From positions 266,769-330,768 of the forward strand of contig NZ_JANIIC010000003.1 in NCBI RefSeq assembly GCF_024519315.1: a stretch of DNA of 64,000 nucleotides. Direction: 5' to 3'. Below the pieces are notes generated by a model. That model made no database searches. It was not told the origin of the DNA and was given only the letters and a program-made list of their open reading frames with translations. Positions 52,524 through 60,974 of the stretch are shown here, piece by piece (within the stretch, counting starts at the first letter, position 1; each line of letters starts with the position of its first letter). Origin of the DNA: Streptomyces malaysiensis subsp. samsunensis. Its GTDB lineage: Bacteria > Actinomycetota > Actinomycetes > Streptomycetales > Streptomycetaceae. A program made the position numbers and the translations under genes.

Positions 52524-53489
52524 TTGAAGGCAGTCACGATCCGGACGTTCGGAGGTCCCGAAGGTCTGGCCGTCATCGACGTTCCTGTCCCGGCCCCCGC
52601 CGCCGGGCAGGTGCTGATCAGGAACGAGGCGATCGGCGTCGGCGGCGTCGACGCCGTGATCCGGCGCGGCACTCTCGCCACGTATGGCTTCGAGGAGGGC
52701 CATATCCCCGGCAGCGAGGTGGCGGGCACCGTGACCGCGGTCGGCGACGGCGTCGACACGTCCTGGGTCGGCCGGCGGGTGTGGGCGTTCACCGGTGTGG
52801 GCGGCGGCTACGTCGAATACGCGATCGCCGCGGTCGAGGAGGTCTTCCCCCTCCCCGCGGACCTCTCCGCCGTCGACGCGGTGACGCTGGGCAGCTCCGG
52901 AATGGTGGCGCACTTCGGTCTCGCCCATGCCCACTTCGCTCCGGGTGAATCGGTACTGGTGCGTGGCGCGGGCGGCAGCCTCGGGATCATGACGGTCCAG
53001 CTCGCGGCTCACGGTGGCGCCGGCGCGGTGGCGGTCACGACGTCGTCTGCCGAGCGTGGCGATCGGCTGCGCAAGCTGGGCGCCACCCATGTGCTGGACC
53101 GCTCAGGCGAGGGAGGCGGCGCGGACGCTCCCGCGGGCTATGACGTCATCATCGACATCATCGCCGGTGCGGACATGCCCTCCTTCTTCGCCAAGCTCAA
53201 CCCGAACGGCCGCATGGTGGCCGTCGGCGCGGTCGGCGGCCAGCCACCGGCGGACTTCGGCATGGCGATGATGGCGGCGTTCCAGAAGTCGATGTCGTTC
53301 GCCACCTTCAGCGCCGCCACCGTGTCCGAGCCCGATCGACGTGCCGTACGGACCGGGCAGTTCGATGCCGCGAGCCGCGGCGAGCTGCGCACGGTGGTGC
53401 ATGAGCTGCTGCCGCTGGAGCAAGCCGCGCTGGCGCACCGGAAGATGGACGCGGGCGAGGTGTTCGGCAGGATCGTGCTCACACCGTAG
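52524..53489 (+). CDS. NADPH:quinone oxidoreductase-like MDR reductase
   Basis: The 321-residue zinc-independent MDR enzyme starts 'MKAVTIRTFGGPEGLAVIDV'-like with TTG and has 'HIPGSEVAGTVTAVGDGVD', the cofactor motif 'LVRGAGGSLGIMTVQLAAHG' near 150 and 'LNPNGRMVAVGAVGG' in the second Rossmann half. No zinc-binding cysteines are present. A strong AAGGAG eight bases ahead of TTG 52524 supports the rare start. Three 22-bp repeats occupy its leader, and a TetR gene is divergent. Quinone or enone reduction is likely. Confidence 0.86.
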   Translation: MKAVTIRTFGGPEGLAVIDVPVPAPAAGQVLIRNEAIGVGGVDAVIRRGTLATYGFEEGHIPGSEVAGTVTAVGDGVDTSWVGRRVWAFTGVGGGYVEYAIAAVEEVFPLPADLSAVDAVTLGSSGMVAHFGLAHAHFAPGESVLVRGAGGSLGIMTVQLAAHGGAGAVAVTTSSAERGDRLRKLGATHVLDRSGEGGGADAPAGYDVIIDIIAGADMPSFFAKLNPNGRMVAVGAVGGQPPADFGMAMMAAFQKSMSFATFSAATVSEPDRRAVRTGQFDAASRGELRTVVHELLPLEQAALAHRKMDAGEVFGRIVLTP

Positions 53490-53573
53490 CCCGCGCTCCG
53501 CTCCCGGTGGCCACGGGGCCGTGACACTGTACGTACCCCGGGGCTGCGCCCCGGCTCGGCGTAGGGAGAGCGG

Positions 53574-54395
53574 ATGGAATCCGTGAGCGGGCAGGGCGAC
53601 GGCGGCACATGGCCCATGGGCCTGGACGAGGCGATACGCGGCACCGCGGCCGACATCGCCACAACGCTGCGCGGCGCGCCCGACACCGGCGCTGCGGTGC
53701 CCGGTTCGCTGTGGACGGTCGGGCAGGCGGCGGCGCATCTGGCACAGGCGAATGAGCTGATGGCGCAGCTCGCGGACGGGAAAGCACGCCGCCACGGGGA
53801 CGGTACGCCGCGGGGGCTGGCCGAGGCGAACCAGCTCGCGCTCGCCGCGTTCGCCGAGCGCCGGGCCGAACCGCTGGCCGCCATGATCGTGGAGCAGGCC
53901 GACGCCTTCCTCCGGTCGGCGGCCCGGCCCGCGTCACACGGCGAACCGGTCACGCCGATGGGCCCGATGAGCCTGGACGTACTGGGCTCGTATCTGCTGA
54001 CCCATATGCTCGGCCACGGCTATGACCTCGCCCGTGCGCTGGGCCGCCCACACATGCTCGACCGGGCCCGGGTCGAGCTGACCCTGCCCTTCCTGATCAC
54101 GGCCATGCCACGGGTGGTGGACACCGCGGCCACCGCCGGGCTCACCGCCCGCTACACCATCCGTCTCAGGGGTGGCGCCGGATTCGGCGCCACCTTCACC
54201 AACGGTGCGGTGACCGTCACACCGCATCCGCCGAGCCGCCCGGACTGCACCATCCTCACCGAGCCCGTCGCCTTCCTGCTGATGGCGCTGGGCCGCCTCG
54301 GCCCGTGGGGCGCGGCCGCCAGGGGCGGCGTCCTCGCCTGGGGCCGCAAGCCGTGGCTGGCCCCGCGCTTCCCCACGCTCTTCAGCCCGCCCTGA
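53574..54395 (+). CDS. maleylpyruvate isomerase-family (mycothiol-dependent type) protein
   Basis: The 273-residue protein has an N-terminal DinB-like four-helix domain with metal-type His in 'AAAHLAQANELMAQLADG' and 'YLLTHMLGHGYDLARALGRP' (H-x3-H-x2-D), the hallmark of the maleylpyruvate isomerase N-domain. A C-terminal SCP2-like beta/alpha domain follows ('IRLRGGAGFGATFTNGAVTV'). In actinobacteria such proteins use mycothiol or act as anti-sigma partners; neither is settled here. It lies 84 bp after the MDR reductase on the same strand and may be co-expressed. Confidence 0.8.
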   Translation: MESVSGQGDGGTWPMGLDEAIRGTAADIATTLRGAPDTGAAVPGSLWTVGQAAAHLAQANELMAQLADGKARRHGDGTPRGLAEANQLALAAFAERRAEPLAAMIVEQADAFLRSAARPASHGEPVTPMGPMSLDVLGSYLLTHMLGHGYDLARALGRPHMLDRARVELTLPFLITAMPRVVDTAATAGLTARYTIRLRGGAGFGATFTNGAVTVTPHPPSRPDCTILTEPVAFLLMALGRLGPWGAAARGGVLAWGRKPWLAPRFPTLFSPP

Positions 54396-54471
54396 CCGGC
54401 CCCGCGCGGTCCGGATCGGATCGGACCGGGACCGGACCGCCGGGCGGGGTGCCACGGGGTTGCCCCGCCGC

Positions 54472-55164
54472 TCAGGTGGCGCAGGCCGGATGGCCCCATC
54501 CGTCCGGGTTCTTGCTGATCGTGTCGCCCTTGGCGTAGGAGGTGCCGCAGCGGCACCGCCCGGGGAACTTCGCCTTGATGGATCCCTTGGCGCGGGTGCC
54601 GCTCCCCCGCTGTGCGGCCGTCGTGCGCGGGCGCGCCGTTCCACCGCGGCCCGCTGAGCGCGTCGCCGACTGGGCCTCGGGCGGTGGCAGTGCGGAGCCG
54701 AGCGAGGTGCCCGCGGGCTGCTGGGTACGGGCCGTGTGGCTGGCCGCCCCGTCGGCTGCCGCGTTGAACGGATCGCCGTCGATCTGGTGTGCCGGAACGT
54801 AGACGAACTCCACCGCGCGGCCGTCCAGGAGCTCGTCGATACGCATCACCAGCTCACGGTTGGCCTCCGGCGATCCCGAGGCGGTCTTCCACCCCTTCCT
54901 CCGCCACCCGGGCAGCCAGGTGGTGACCGCCTTCATCGCGTACTGGGAGTCCATGCGCACCTGCAACGGCATGGCCGCGTCGGTGGACTCCAACAGCTCG
55001 CGCAGCGCGGTCAGTTCGGCCACGTTGTTGGTCGCGGTGCCCAGTGGCCCGGCCTCCCAGCGCTCCACCGCGCCATCGGTGCTTGCGATGACCCATGCCC
55101 AGGCCGCGGGCCCGGGGTTTCCCTTCGATGCCCCGTCACACGCGGCGATGATCTGTTCAGCCAT
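54472..55164 (-). CDS. ribonuclease HI with a C-terminal zinc ribbon
   Basis: This enzyme cleaves the RNA strand of RNA/DNA hybrids. The 230-residue protein has the RNase H core with Asp10 ('AACDGASKGNPGPAAW'), Glu50 ('NNVAELTAL'), Asp72 ('MDSQYAMKAV') and Asp138 ('AAADGAASH'), the complete DEDD set. A Ser/Thr/Arg-rich linker (about 145-195) follows, then a small zinc-ribbon-like tail 'CRCGTSYAKGDTISKNPDGW' with a final Cys. The start is uncertain: ATG 55164 gives the usual N-terminus, but GAGGAG lies 17 bases upstream, and longer in-frame starts exist. Confidence 0.84.
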   Translation of the reverse strand: MAEQIIAACDGASKGNPGPAAWAWVIASTDGAVERWEAGPLGTATNNVAELTALRELLESTDAAMPLQVRMDSQYAMKAVTTWLPGWRRKGWKTASGSPEANRELVMRIDELLDGRAVEFVYVPAHQIDGDPFNAAADGAASHTARTQQPAGTSLGSALPPPEAQSATRSAGRGGTARPRTTAAQRGSGTRAKGSIKAKFPGRCRCGTSYAKGDTISKNPDGWGHPACAT

Positions 55165-55390
55165 ACGCCGATACTGCCAGTACTCCTCATCCGGCACGGC
55201 GGCGACCTGGTCGACCGGGGCTTCCCCTGGCCATGACATGTTCATTGAATCCGCGCGGAAAGGGCACACCGCGTACACATGTTCGGGCGTCGCACATGGG
55301 AATCTCCCAGAGCTTGTGTCATGAACATCCGTACTCGCGGCGCCGGTTGGCGGTCCGGGTACTCGTCTAGGAGAGGACACCCCCCACATC

Positions 55391-56218
55391 ATGTCCACTC
55401 ATCACAAGCGCCGGTTCCGGCGCCTTTCCCTGCTGGCCATAGTGGCCGCGGCCGGTGTGGCCGCCCCTTCGGTCGCCGCCGCCGACACACCGGCCACCGC
55501 GGACACCACCCGGCCCACGGCCGTGCAGGCGCCCGACGACTACTACCAGGACGCGACGGGCAAGAGCGGCCCGGAGCTGAAGGCGGCGCTGCACACGATC
55601 ATCAGTGAGCAGACCAAGCTGTCCTACGACGAGGTCTGGGACGCGCTGAAGTCCACGGATGAGGACCCGGACAACCCGTCGAACGTCATCCTCCTCTACA
55701 CCGGCCGCTCCCAGTCCAAGGACGCCAACGGCGGCAACCCCGACCAATGGAACCGCGAGCACGTCTGGGCGAAGTCGCACGGCGACTTCGGCACGGCCAG
55801 CGGCCCCGGCACCGACCTGCACCATCTGCGCCCCGCCAATGTCACGGTGAACAGCGTCCGCGGCAACAAGGACTTCGACAACGGCGGCCAGGAAGTGCCC
55901 GACGCCCCCGGCAACCGCACCGACGACGACTCCTTCGAACCCCGTGACCAGGTCAAGGGCGATGTGGCCCGGATGATCCTGTACATGGCCGTCCGCTACG
56001 ACGGAGACGACGGCTTCGCCGACCTCGAGCCCAACGACGAAGTCGACAACGGCTCCGCGCCCCACATCGGCCGTCTGTCCGTGCTGAAGCAGTGGAGCGA
56101 CGAGGACCCGCCGGACGCCTTCGAGAAGAACCGCAACGACGTCATCTACAACAGCTTCCAGCACAACAGGAACCCGTTCATCGACCACCCCGAATGGGTC
56201 GACTCCATCTGGAAGTAG
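55391..56218 (+). CDS. secreted endonuclease I-family nuclease
   Basis: The 275-residue protein has a Sec signal peptide with Arg-rich start ('HHKRRFRRLSLLAIVAAAGV', cleavage near Ala31) and a beta-beta-alpha-metal nuclease domain of the EndA/Bsn family. The active-site segment 'NREHVWAKSHGDFG' (His124, His130), 'DLHHLRPANVTVNSVRGNKD' (His144) and 'VDNGSAPHIGRLSVLKQWSD' are family signatures. It degrades extracellular DNA non-specifically, useful for nutrient release. AGGAGAGG is 14 bases ahead of ATG 55391. It is divergent from RNase HI. Confidence 0.9.
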   Translation: MSTHHKRRFRRLSLLAIVAAAGVAAPSVAAADTPATADTTRPTAVQAPDDYYQDATGKSGPELKAALHTIISEQTKLSYDEVWDALKSTDEDPDNPSNVILLYTGRSQSKDANGGNPDQWNREHVWAKSHGDFGTASGPGTDLHHLRPANVTVNSVRGNKDFDNGGQEVPDAPGNRTDDDSFEPRDQVKGDVARMILYMAVRYDGDDGFADLEPNDEVDNGSAPHIGRLSVLKQWSDEDPPDAFEKNRNDVIYNSFQHNRNPFIDHPEWVDSIWK

Positions 56219-56371
56219 TCCGCGGACCCACCACGCCCCCGCCCCGGCACACGGCGGCCACGCATATGCCGGGGCGGGGGCGCCGGTCCCGGTGGCCGCC
56301 ATGCCACCCGGCCGCGGGCGGCCATGCCGCCTGGCTCCGGGCGGCCGTGGCAGCTGTGGTAGGCAGTCCCC

Positions 56372-57112
56372 GTGCCTATTCTTGTGCCCCTGCCCGACCG
56401 GGACTTCGATGTCACCGAAGTGGCCGTGCCCTGGAAGTTACTGACCGACCTCGGCCACGAGGTGGTGTTCGCCACCGAACACGGCGATGGCCCACCGGCC
56501 GCCGATCCGCTGCTGATCACCGGTGTGCTCTTCGGGCAACTCGGCGCCGAGCCCGAACCCAAGGAGTTCTACCAGCAGCTCACCGAGGACACCGCCTTCC
56601 GCCACCCCGTCGCCTGGGCGGACCTCCGGCCCGACACGTACGACGGGCTGATCCTGCCCGGCGGCCACGCCCCGGGGATGCGCCAGTACCTCGGCTCCGA
56701 GCTGCTGCGCGAGAGGATCGCGGAATTCTGGCGGCTGGACCGCCCGGTCGGCGCCATCTGCCACGGCGTCCTCCCCCTGGCCCGCACCCACGACCCGGCC
56801 ACCGGCCGCAGCCTGCTCGCCGACCGGCGCACCACCTGTCTGCCCGCGTACATGGAGCGGTCCGCCTACTACCTCACGGCCTGGCGCCGCGGCCGCTACT
56901 ACCGCACCTATCCGGCCTATGTACAGGACGAGGTCGTCGCCGCCCTGGACGACCCCGCCCAGTTCGAACGCGGCCCCGTCGAGCTGCGGCGCCGTGGCAC
57001 GGCCACCGACGACACGCCCGCCTTCGTCGTCCAGGACGGCAGATATCTGTCCGCCCGCTGGCCCGGCGACGCCTATCTCTTCGCGCGGCGCTTCGCCGCG
57101 CTGCTCACCTGA
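56372..57112 (+). CDS. DJ-1/PfpI-family (type 1 glutamine amidotransferase-like) protein, TTA-containing
   Basis: The 246-residue protein has a flavodoxin-like fold with the nucleophile elbow 'VGAICHGVLPLART' (Cys near residue 130) and 'GLILPGGHAPGMRQYLGSEL' (oxyanion region, with His), matching DJ-1/PfpI members such as Hsp31-like chaperone/glyoxalase proteins. Glu in 'DVTEVAVPWKLL' near 15 corresponds to the conserved acidic partner. Codon 23 is TTA (56438-56440), which makes it bldA-dependent. GTG 56372 is the only sensible start, with weak ribosome binding signals. It converges with the M20 amidohydrolase remnant. Confidence 0.83.
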   Translation: MPILVPLPDRDFDVTEVAVPWKLLTDLGHEVVFATEHGDGPPAADPLLITGVLFGQLGAEPEPKEFYQQLTEDTAFRHPVAWADLRPDTYDGLILPGGHAPGMRQYLGSELLRERIAEFWRLDRPVGAICHGVLPLARTHDPATGRSLLADRRTTCLPAYMERSAYYLTAWRRGRYYRTYPAYVQDEVVAALDDPAQFERGPVELRRRGTATDDTPAFVVQDGRYLSARWPGDAYLFARRFAALLT

Positions 57113-57133
57113 CCGGTCTGCCCATCAGGCCGG

Positions 57134-58422
57134 TCAGGACGATCCTTGGGTGGCCAGCCGGAGCAGGGCGGTCGCGAGGACGTCGACGCCGTGGGCGCAC
57201 GCTTCGGGGGTGGAGTACTCACGGGGGTTGTGGCTGATGCCGTCGTACTCACCGCGTACGAAGACCATGGCTGTGGGGCAGAGCGCGGCGATCTCCTGGG
57301 CGTCGTGTCCGGCGCCGGAGAGCAGGGCGATGTGCTCCAGGCCGTGGTCGTCCGCGGCCTGGGCGATGACCTTCTGCACACACTCGTCGAAGGGGACGTA
57401 CGCGGTCCTGGCCATGCGCCGGATGGCGACGGTGAGCCCCGGGCTGTCGTCCTCCAGGGTGCGCGGGTAGGCCGCGAGGTCCCGCTCGGCGCGGGCCATC
57501 CGGGCGTCGTCGGAGTTGCGCAGGTCGACGGTGAGCTCGGCACGGGCCGGGACGATGTTGGTCAGGTCGGGGTGCACGGTCACATGGCCGACGGTGGCGC
57601 GCAGTTCGCCGTACGCGCCCGAGTCGACCATGGACCGTAGCCGGACGGTGATCCGGGCGGCGGCGAGCCCTGCGTCGGCGCGCAGCCGGGTCGGGGTGGT
57701 GCCGGCGTGGGCGGCGCGGCCGTGGATGGTGATCTCCTGCCAGGAGATGCCCTGTACGCCGGTGACGACACCGACCTCGACACCGCTCTCGGCGAGGACG
57801 GGACACCCTGTTCGATGTGGCATTCGACGTAGGCGTGCGGCGGGTCGAGGCGGACATCGGCGGGGCCGTGGAAGCCGGTGCGGGCCAGTTCGCCGCCGAG
57901 GGTGCGGCCGTCGCGATCGGTCAGGGCGTGGGCGTACTCCAGGGAGAGGCGCCCGGCGGCCACCGCGCTGCCGAGCATATCGATGCCGAAGCGGACGCCT
58001 TCCTCCTCCGTGAAGACACCGATCTCGATGGGGCGGCGGGTGCTGACGCCCCGTTCATCGAGCGTCCGTACCACTTCGATGCCGCCCAGGACCCCGAGAC
58101 AGCCGTCGAAGGCACCGGCGGTGGCCACGCTGTCGATATGCGATCCGGTCAGTACGGGGGCCGCCGTGGGGTCGGTGCCTTCGCGGCGGCCGTAGATGTT
58201 GCCCATCCGGTCGATCCGGACGGTCAGACCGGCCTGTTCCATCCAGGCCATGACCCGGCGCCGCCCGGCGGCGTCGGCGTCGGCGTCGGTGAGGGCCTGC
58301 CGGTTCACCCCGCGCAGACCGGTGGGCTCGTCGTCGTACGCGCCGATCTCGGCGAGGTCCATCAGCGACTGCCACAGCCGGTGGCCGTTGACGGTGATCG
58401 TGTCGGGGGCGGGACCGGTCAT
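57134..58422 (-). pseudogene. frameshifted M20-family amidohydrolase (allantoate/N-carbamoyl-amino-acid hydrolase type)
   Basis: From ATG 58422 the frame gives dinuclear-metal motifs 'TGSHIDSVATAGAFDGCLG' and 'GVFTEEEGVRFG', then 'YVECHIEQG' and shifts near 57803-57806. The rest continues in another frame: 'PVLAESGVEVGVVTGVQGIS', 'AHAGTTPTRLRADAGLAAAR' and 'LSGAGHDAQEIAALCPTAMV', ending at 57134. Removing one GT (AC on the plus strand) from GGTGTCCC restores 'EQGPVLAESG'. The gene is otherwise complete at about 429 codons, so it is either a very recent pseudogene or a sequencing error. It precedes no other purine-degradation gene. Confidence 0.85.
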
Positions 58423-58480
58423 GCGCTGTCTTCCGGAAGTGGTCGGATGCGATGGGATGGGGCGGCCACGGCGGATGGGG

Positions 58481-59602
58481 TCAGCTGTCCGCGGTGGTGG
58501 CCGCGGGGTTGGCGGCGCTGCCCTCCGTGCTGAGCAGCACCACGGTTGAGGCGGGGCCGAGGCCGAGGACGGCACGGCGCTCATCGGCGCCGTCGCCGGT
58601 GAGCGCGGCGCGCAGCCCGGCGAGCGGGGCGGCGCCGCACGGGCCGCTGGAGACGCCGAGACGGGCGAGGTCACCGGCCGCGCGGGCGCTCGCGGCGTCG
58701 GGGATGGCGATGGCCGCGTCCAGGCCGTCGCGCAGATGGGGCCAGGCGATGCTGGAGGGGGTGCCGCAGTTCAGTCCGGCCATGATGGTCTCGCCGGTGG
58801 TGACGCTGACCGGTGCGCCAAGCAAGAGGCTCTCGATGAGGCAGGGGGCGGCCGTGGGTTCCACGGACAGCAGCGCGGCGGGCGGCCCGGCCGGGCGGCT
58901 GCGGTAGTGGGTGACGACGGCGTGGGCCAGCGAGCCCACGCCCACCGGGATGGTGATGAGGTCGGGTGTCCCGGCCCCGGCGGCCGCGAGTTGCTCGTCG
59001 ATTTCGGCGCAGAGGGTGGAGTAGCCCTCGACGATCCAGCCCGGAATCCGCTCATAGCCGGGCCAGGCGGTGTCCTGGACCAGGAGCGCGTCCGGTGCGG
59101 CGGCCGCCTCCGCCGCCCGGCGCACCGCCTCGTCGTACGCGCCCATGACCTGGGAGACGTCCGCGCCCTCGGCCGCGATGGCCGCCACCGCCTCCGGATG
59201 GACACCCCGTGGGACGAGGACCCGGGCGCGGTGGCCGAGCAGACGTGCCGTCCGGGCCACGGCCCGGCCGTGGTTGCCGTCGGTGGCGCTCACCAGGGTG
59301 ACCGGCGTGGCGAGGTCGCCGTCCGCCGCCCGTGCGGCGAGGGCTCGGTGCACGGCCCAGGACGCGCCCAGGGCCTTGAAGGCGGGCAGGCCAAGACGGC
59401 ACGACTCGTCCTTGACGAAGACTCTCCCGACCCCCAACTCAGCTGCCAATAGCGGGAGTTCGGTCAGTGGGGTGGGGTCGTGGCCGGGCAGGGAGGCGTG
59501 GAATTCCCGTACCTCGGTGGGGGCGGGGGCGCAGGTCCAGGACCGGGCTGCGGGCCGTGCGAACCACGGGGGCGGGGCGGTGGAGGAAACGTTCTCGGGC
59601 AC
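58481..59602 (-). CDS. diaminopropionate ammonia-lyase-like PLP enzyme
   Basis: The 373-residue fold-type II PLP enzyme has 'FHASLPGHDPTPLTELP' near 35, the Schiff-base Lys in 'DESCRLGLPAFKALGASWAV' near 75, 'LVSATDGNHGRAVARTARLL' (Ser-x-x-Asn-His) near 107, and 'VGVGSLAHAVVTHYRSRP' and 'SGPCGAAPLAGLRAAL' (phosphate-binding) later. It probably splits 2,3-diaminopropionate or a related hydroxy/diamino acid into pyruvate and ammonia. GTG 59602 fits the family N-terminus; ATG 59653 is possible, and neither has a ribosome binding site. It faces a broken LysR gene. Confidence 0.83.
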   Translation of the reverse strand: MPENVSSTAPPPWFARPAARSWTCAPAPTEVREFHASLPGHDPTPLTELPLLAAELGVGRVFVKDESCRLGLPAFKALGASWAVHRALAARAADGDLATPVTLVSATDGNHGRAVARTARLLGHRARVLVPRGVHPEAVAAIAAEGADVSQVMGAYDEAVRRAAEAAAAPDALLVQDTAWPGYERIPGWIVEGYSTLCAEIDEQLAAAGAGTPDLITIPVGVGSLAHAVVTHYRSRPAGPPAALLSVEPTAAPCLIESLLLGAPVSVTTGETIMAGLNCGTPSSIAWPHLRDGLDAAIAIPDAASARAAGDLARLGVSSGPCGAAPLAGLRAALTGDGADERRAVLGLGPASTVVLLSTEGSAANPAATTADS

Positions 59603-59782
59603 ACGGCCAGCGTGCGGCCCGCGTCTCCCATCGGTCCAGCGAATGTTTCTCATCTATGTTCATCGGCGTACCCGACGAATGGCTTACGGCGAGGCCGGGC
59701 CCGCCGCCACGCTTCGCGGCTCCGCGCGACATTCGCCGCCAGGGGGACGTTCGCCACCGAGGGGAGAGAGGAGCAGCCTGCC

Positions 59783-60468
59783 GTGTTCGACCTGCACCGG
59801 CTCCGTCCGCTGCGTGAACTCAAGCACCGCGGTACGCTCGCGGCCGTCGCCACCGCCCTCTCCTACAGTCCCTCGTCCGTCTCCCAGCAACTGTCCCAGC
59901 TGGAGGCGGAGGTCGGTGTCCGGCTGCTGGAGCCGGTGGGCCGGCGGGTGCGGCTCACCGAGCAGGCGGAGATCCTCGTCGCCCACACCGAGGCGGTGCT
60001 GGAGCGCCTGGAACACGCCGAGGCGGACATCGCCATCTCCCTGACCGATCTGCCCGGCACCCTGCGCGTCGCCTCGTTCCAGACGGCCCGACGACGTCGC
60101 TGCGGGCGCTCGCCGGCCGTCCCTGGGCCATGGAGCCCGAGGGCACGGCCGCCCGCCACTGGGCCATGACCCTGTGCCGGAACGCCGGTTTCGAGCCCGA
60201 CGTGCGGTTCGAGACCACGGACCTCCTGATCCATCTCCGCCTCGTCGAGCGGGGCCACGCCGCCGCCCTGCTCCCCGGCCTCGTATGGAACGGGGAGCCT
60301 CCGACCGTCGCCCTGCGGCGGCTTCCCCGCGGTCGGCGCACCCGCCGCGTCTTCACCGCGGTACGCCGAGGCCGCAGCCGCCACCCGGCGATCACGGCCT
60401 GCCGCCACGCTCTGCGGCAAGCGGCCGCGGACGTGGCCACTTTGACCGAGGCACGAGCCGACGTGTGA
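59783..60468 (+). pseudogene. LysR-family regulator with internal out-of-frame deletion
   Basis: GTG 59783 starts a good LysR N-terminus ('VFDLHRLRPLRELKHRGTLA', HTH 'YSPSSVSQQLSQLEAEVGVR'), through 'GTLRVASFQTA' at about 60080. There the frame changes: 'SLRALAGRPWAMEPEGTAAR' and the C-terminal sensor region ('FEPDVRFETTDLLIHLRLVE', 'HAAALLPGLVWNG') run in a different frame to the stop at 60468. Roughly 70-80 residues of the first sensor half are lost. It was probably the divergent activator of the ammonia-lyase gene. A 13-bp hairpin follows. Confidence 0.83.
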
Positions 60469-60557
60469 CCCCACGTACTGGCCACCGTATGGGCCGGTGG
60501 GTGAATCGCCACGCGCCCGCCCACACCGGGCGGGACACCGCCCGCCATGACGACATC

Positions 60558-60587
60558 GGCCCCGACCGCGAACGGTCGGGGCCGACG
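60558..60587. terminator. bidirectional hairpin terminator
   Basis: TCGGCCCCGACCG (60558-60570) and its perfect complement (60575-60587) with a CGAA tetraloop. It sits between two convergent genes, LysR remnant and lipoprotein, and can serve both. Confidence 0.85.
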
Positions 60588-60613
60588 ATGCGTGTCCTCG
60601 GGCTCAGCCGTCC

Positions 60614-60850
60614 TCAGTCGTCGACGCACTTGGGGTACTTCGAGCCCCGGTTGCAGTCGTGGTAGTCGTACTTGCTGACCCGGAACTTCTTCTCCGCGCC
60701 GCCCTTGGCCGGATCGACGACCAGGTAGAACTTCTTCCCGTCCTTGACCTTGTCGCTGACTGTCCCATCAGGGCCCCGGTCGAAGTCTTGCGCGCACCCG
60801 GCGAGTGCGAGGGCTGAACATGCCAGGAGGGCAAGGGCAAGGCGACGCAT
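60614..60850 (-). CDS. small lipoprotein of unknown function
   Basis: The 78-residue protein has a lipoprotein signal 'MRRLALALLACSALALAGC' with lipobox LALAGC, so the mature protein starts at Cys19 and is lipid-anchored outside the membrane. The mature 60 residues are Lys-rich and contain two further Cys ('YDYHDCNRGSKYPKCVDD') that could form a disulfide. Part of the body, 'DGKKFYLVVDPAKGGAEKKF', is shared with other short Streptomyces lipoproteins by style only. ATG 60850 is the start. Terminated by the hairpin at 60558. Confidence 0.82.
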   Translation of the reverse strand: MRRLALALLACSALALAGCAQDFDRGPDGTVSDKVKDGKKFYLVVDPAKGGAEKKFRVSKYDYHDCNRGSKYPKCVDD

Positions 60851-60974
60851 GTCGTGCTCCGATCAACGTGTGGATTGCGAGACAGTCTAGGGAGCATCGG
60901 ATCATGGTCGGGCCAGGGGTTGAACCTGCCCGACAGCGGGCGGCGGGACCGGCTTCCGGGCGGATTCCGAGCGG

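Noticed and set aside
57803..57806. Programmed frameshift in the M20 amidohydrolase
   Set aside because: No slippery heptamer, stop or structured element is seen at the site; a simple two-base duplication explains it, and the family needs no frameshift.
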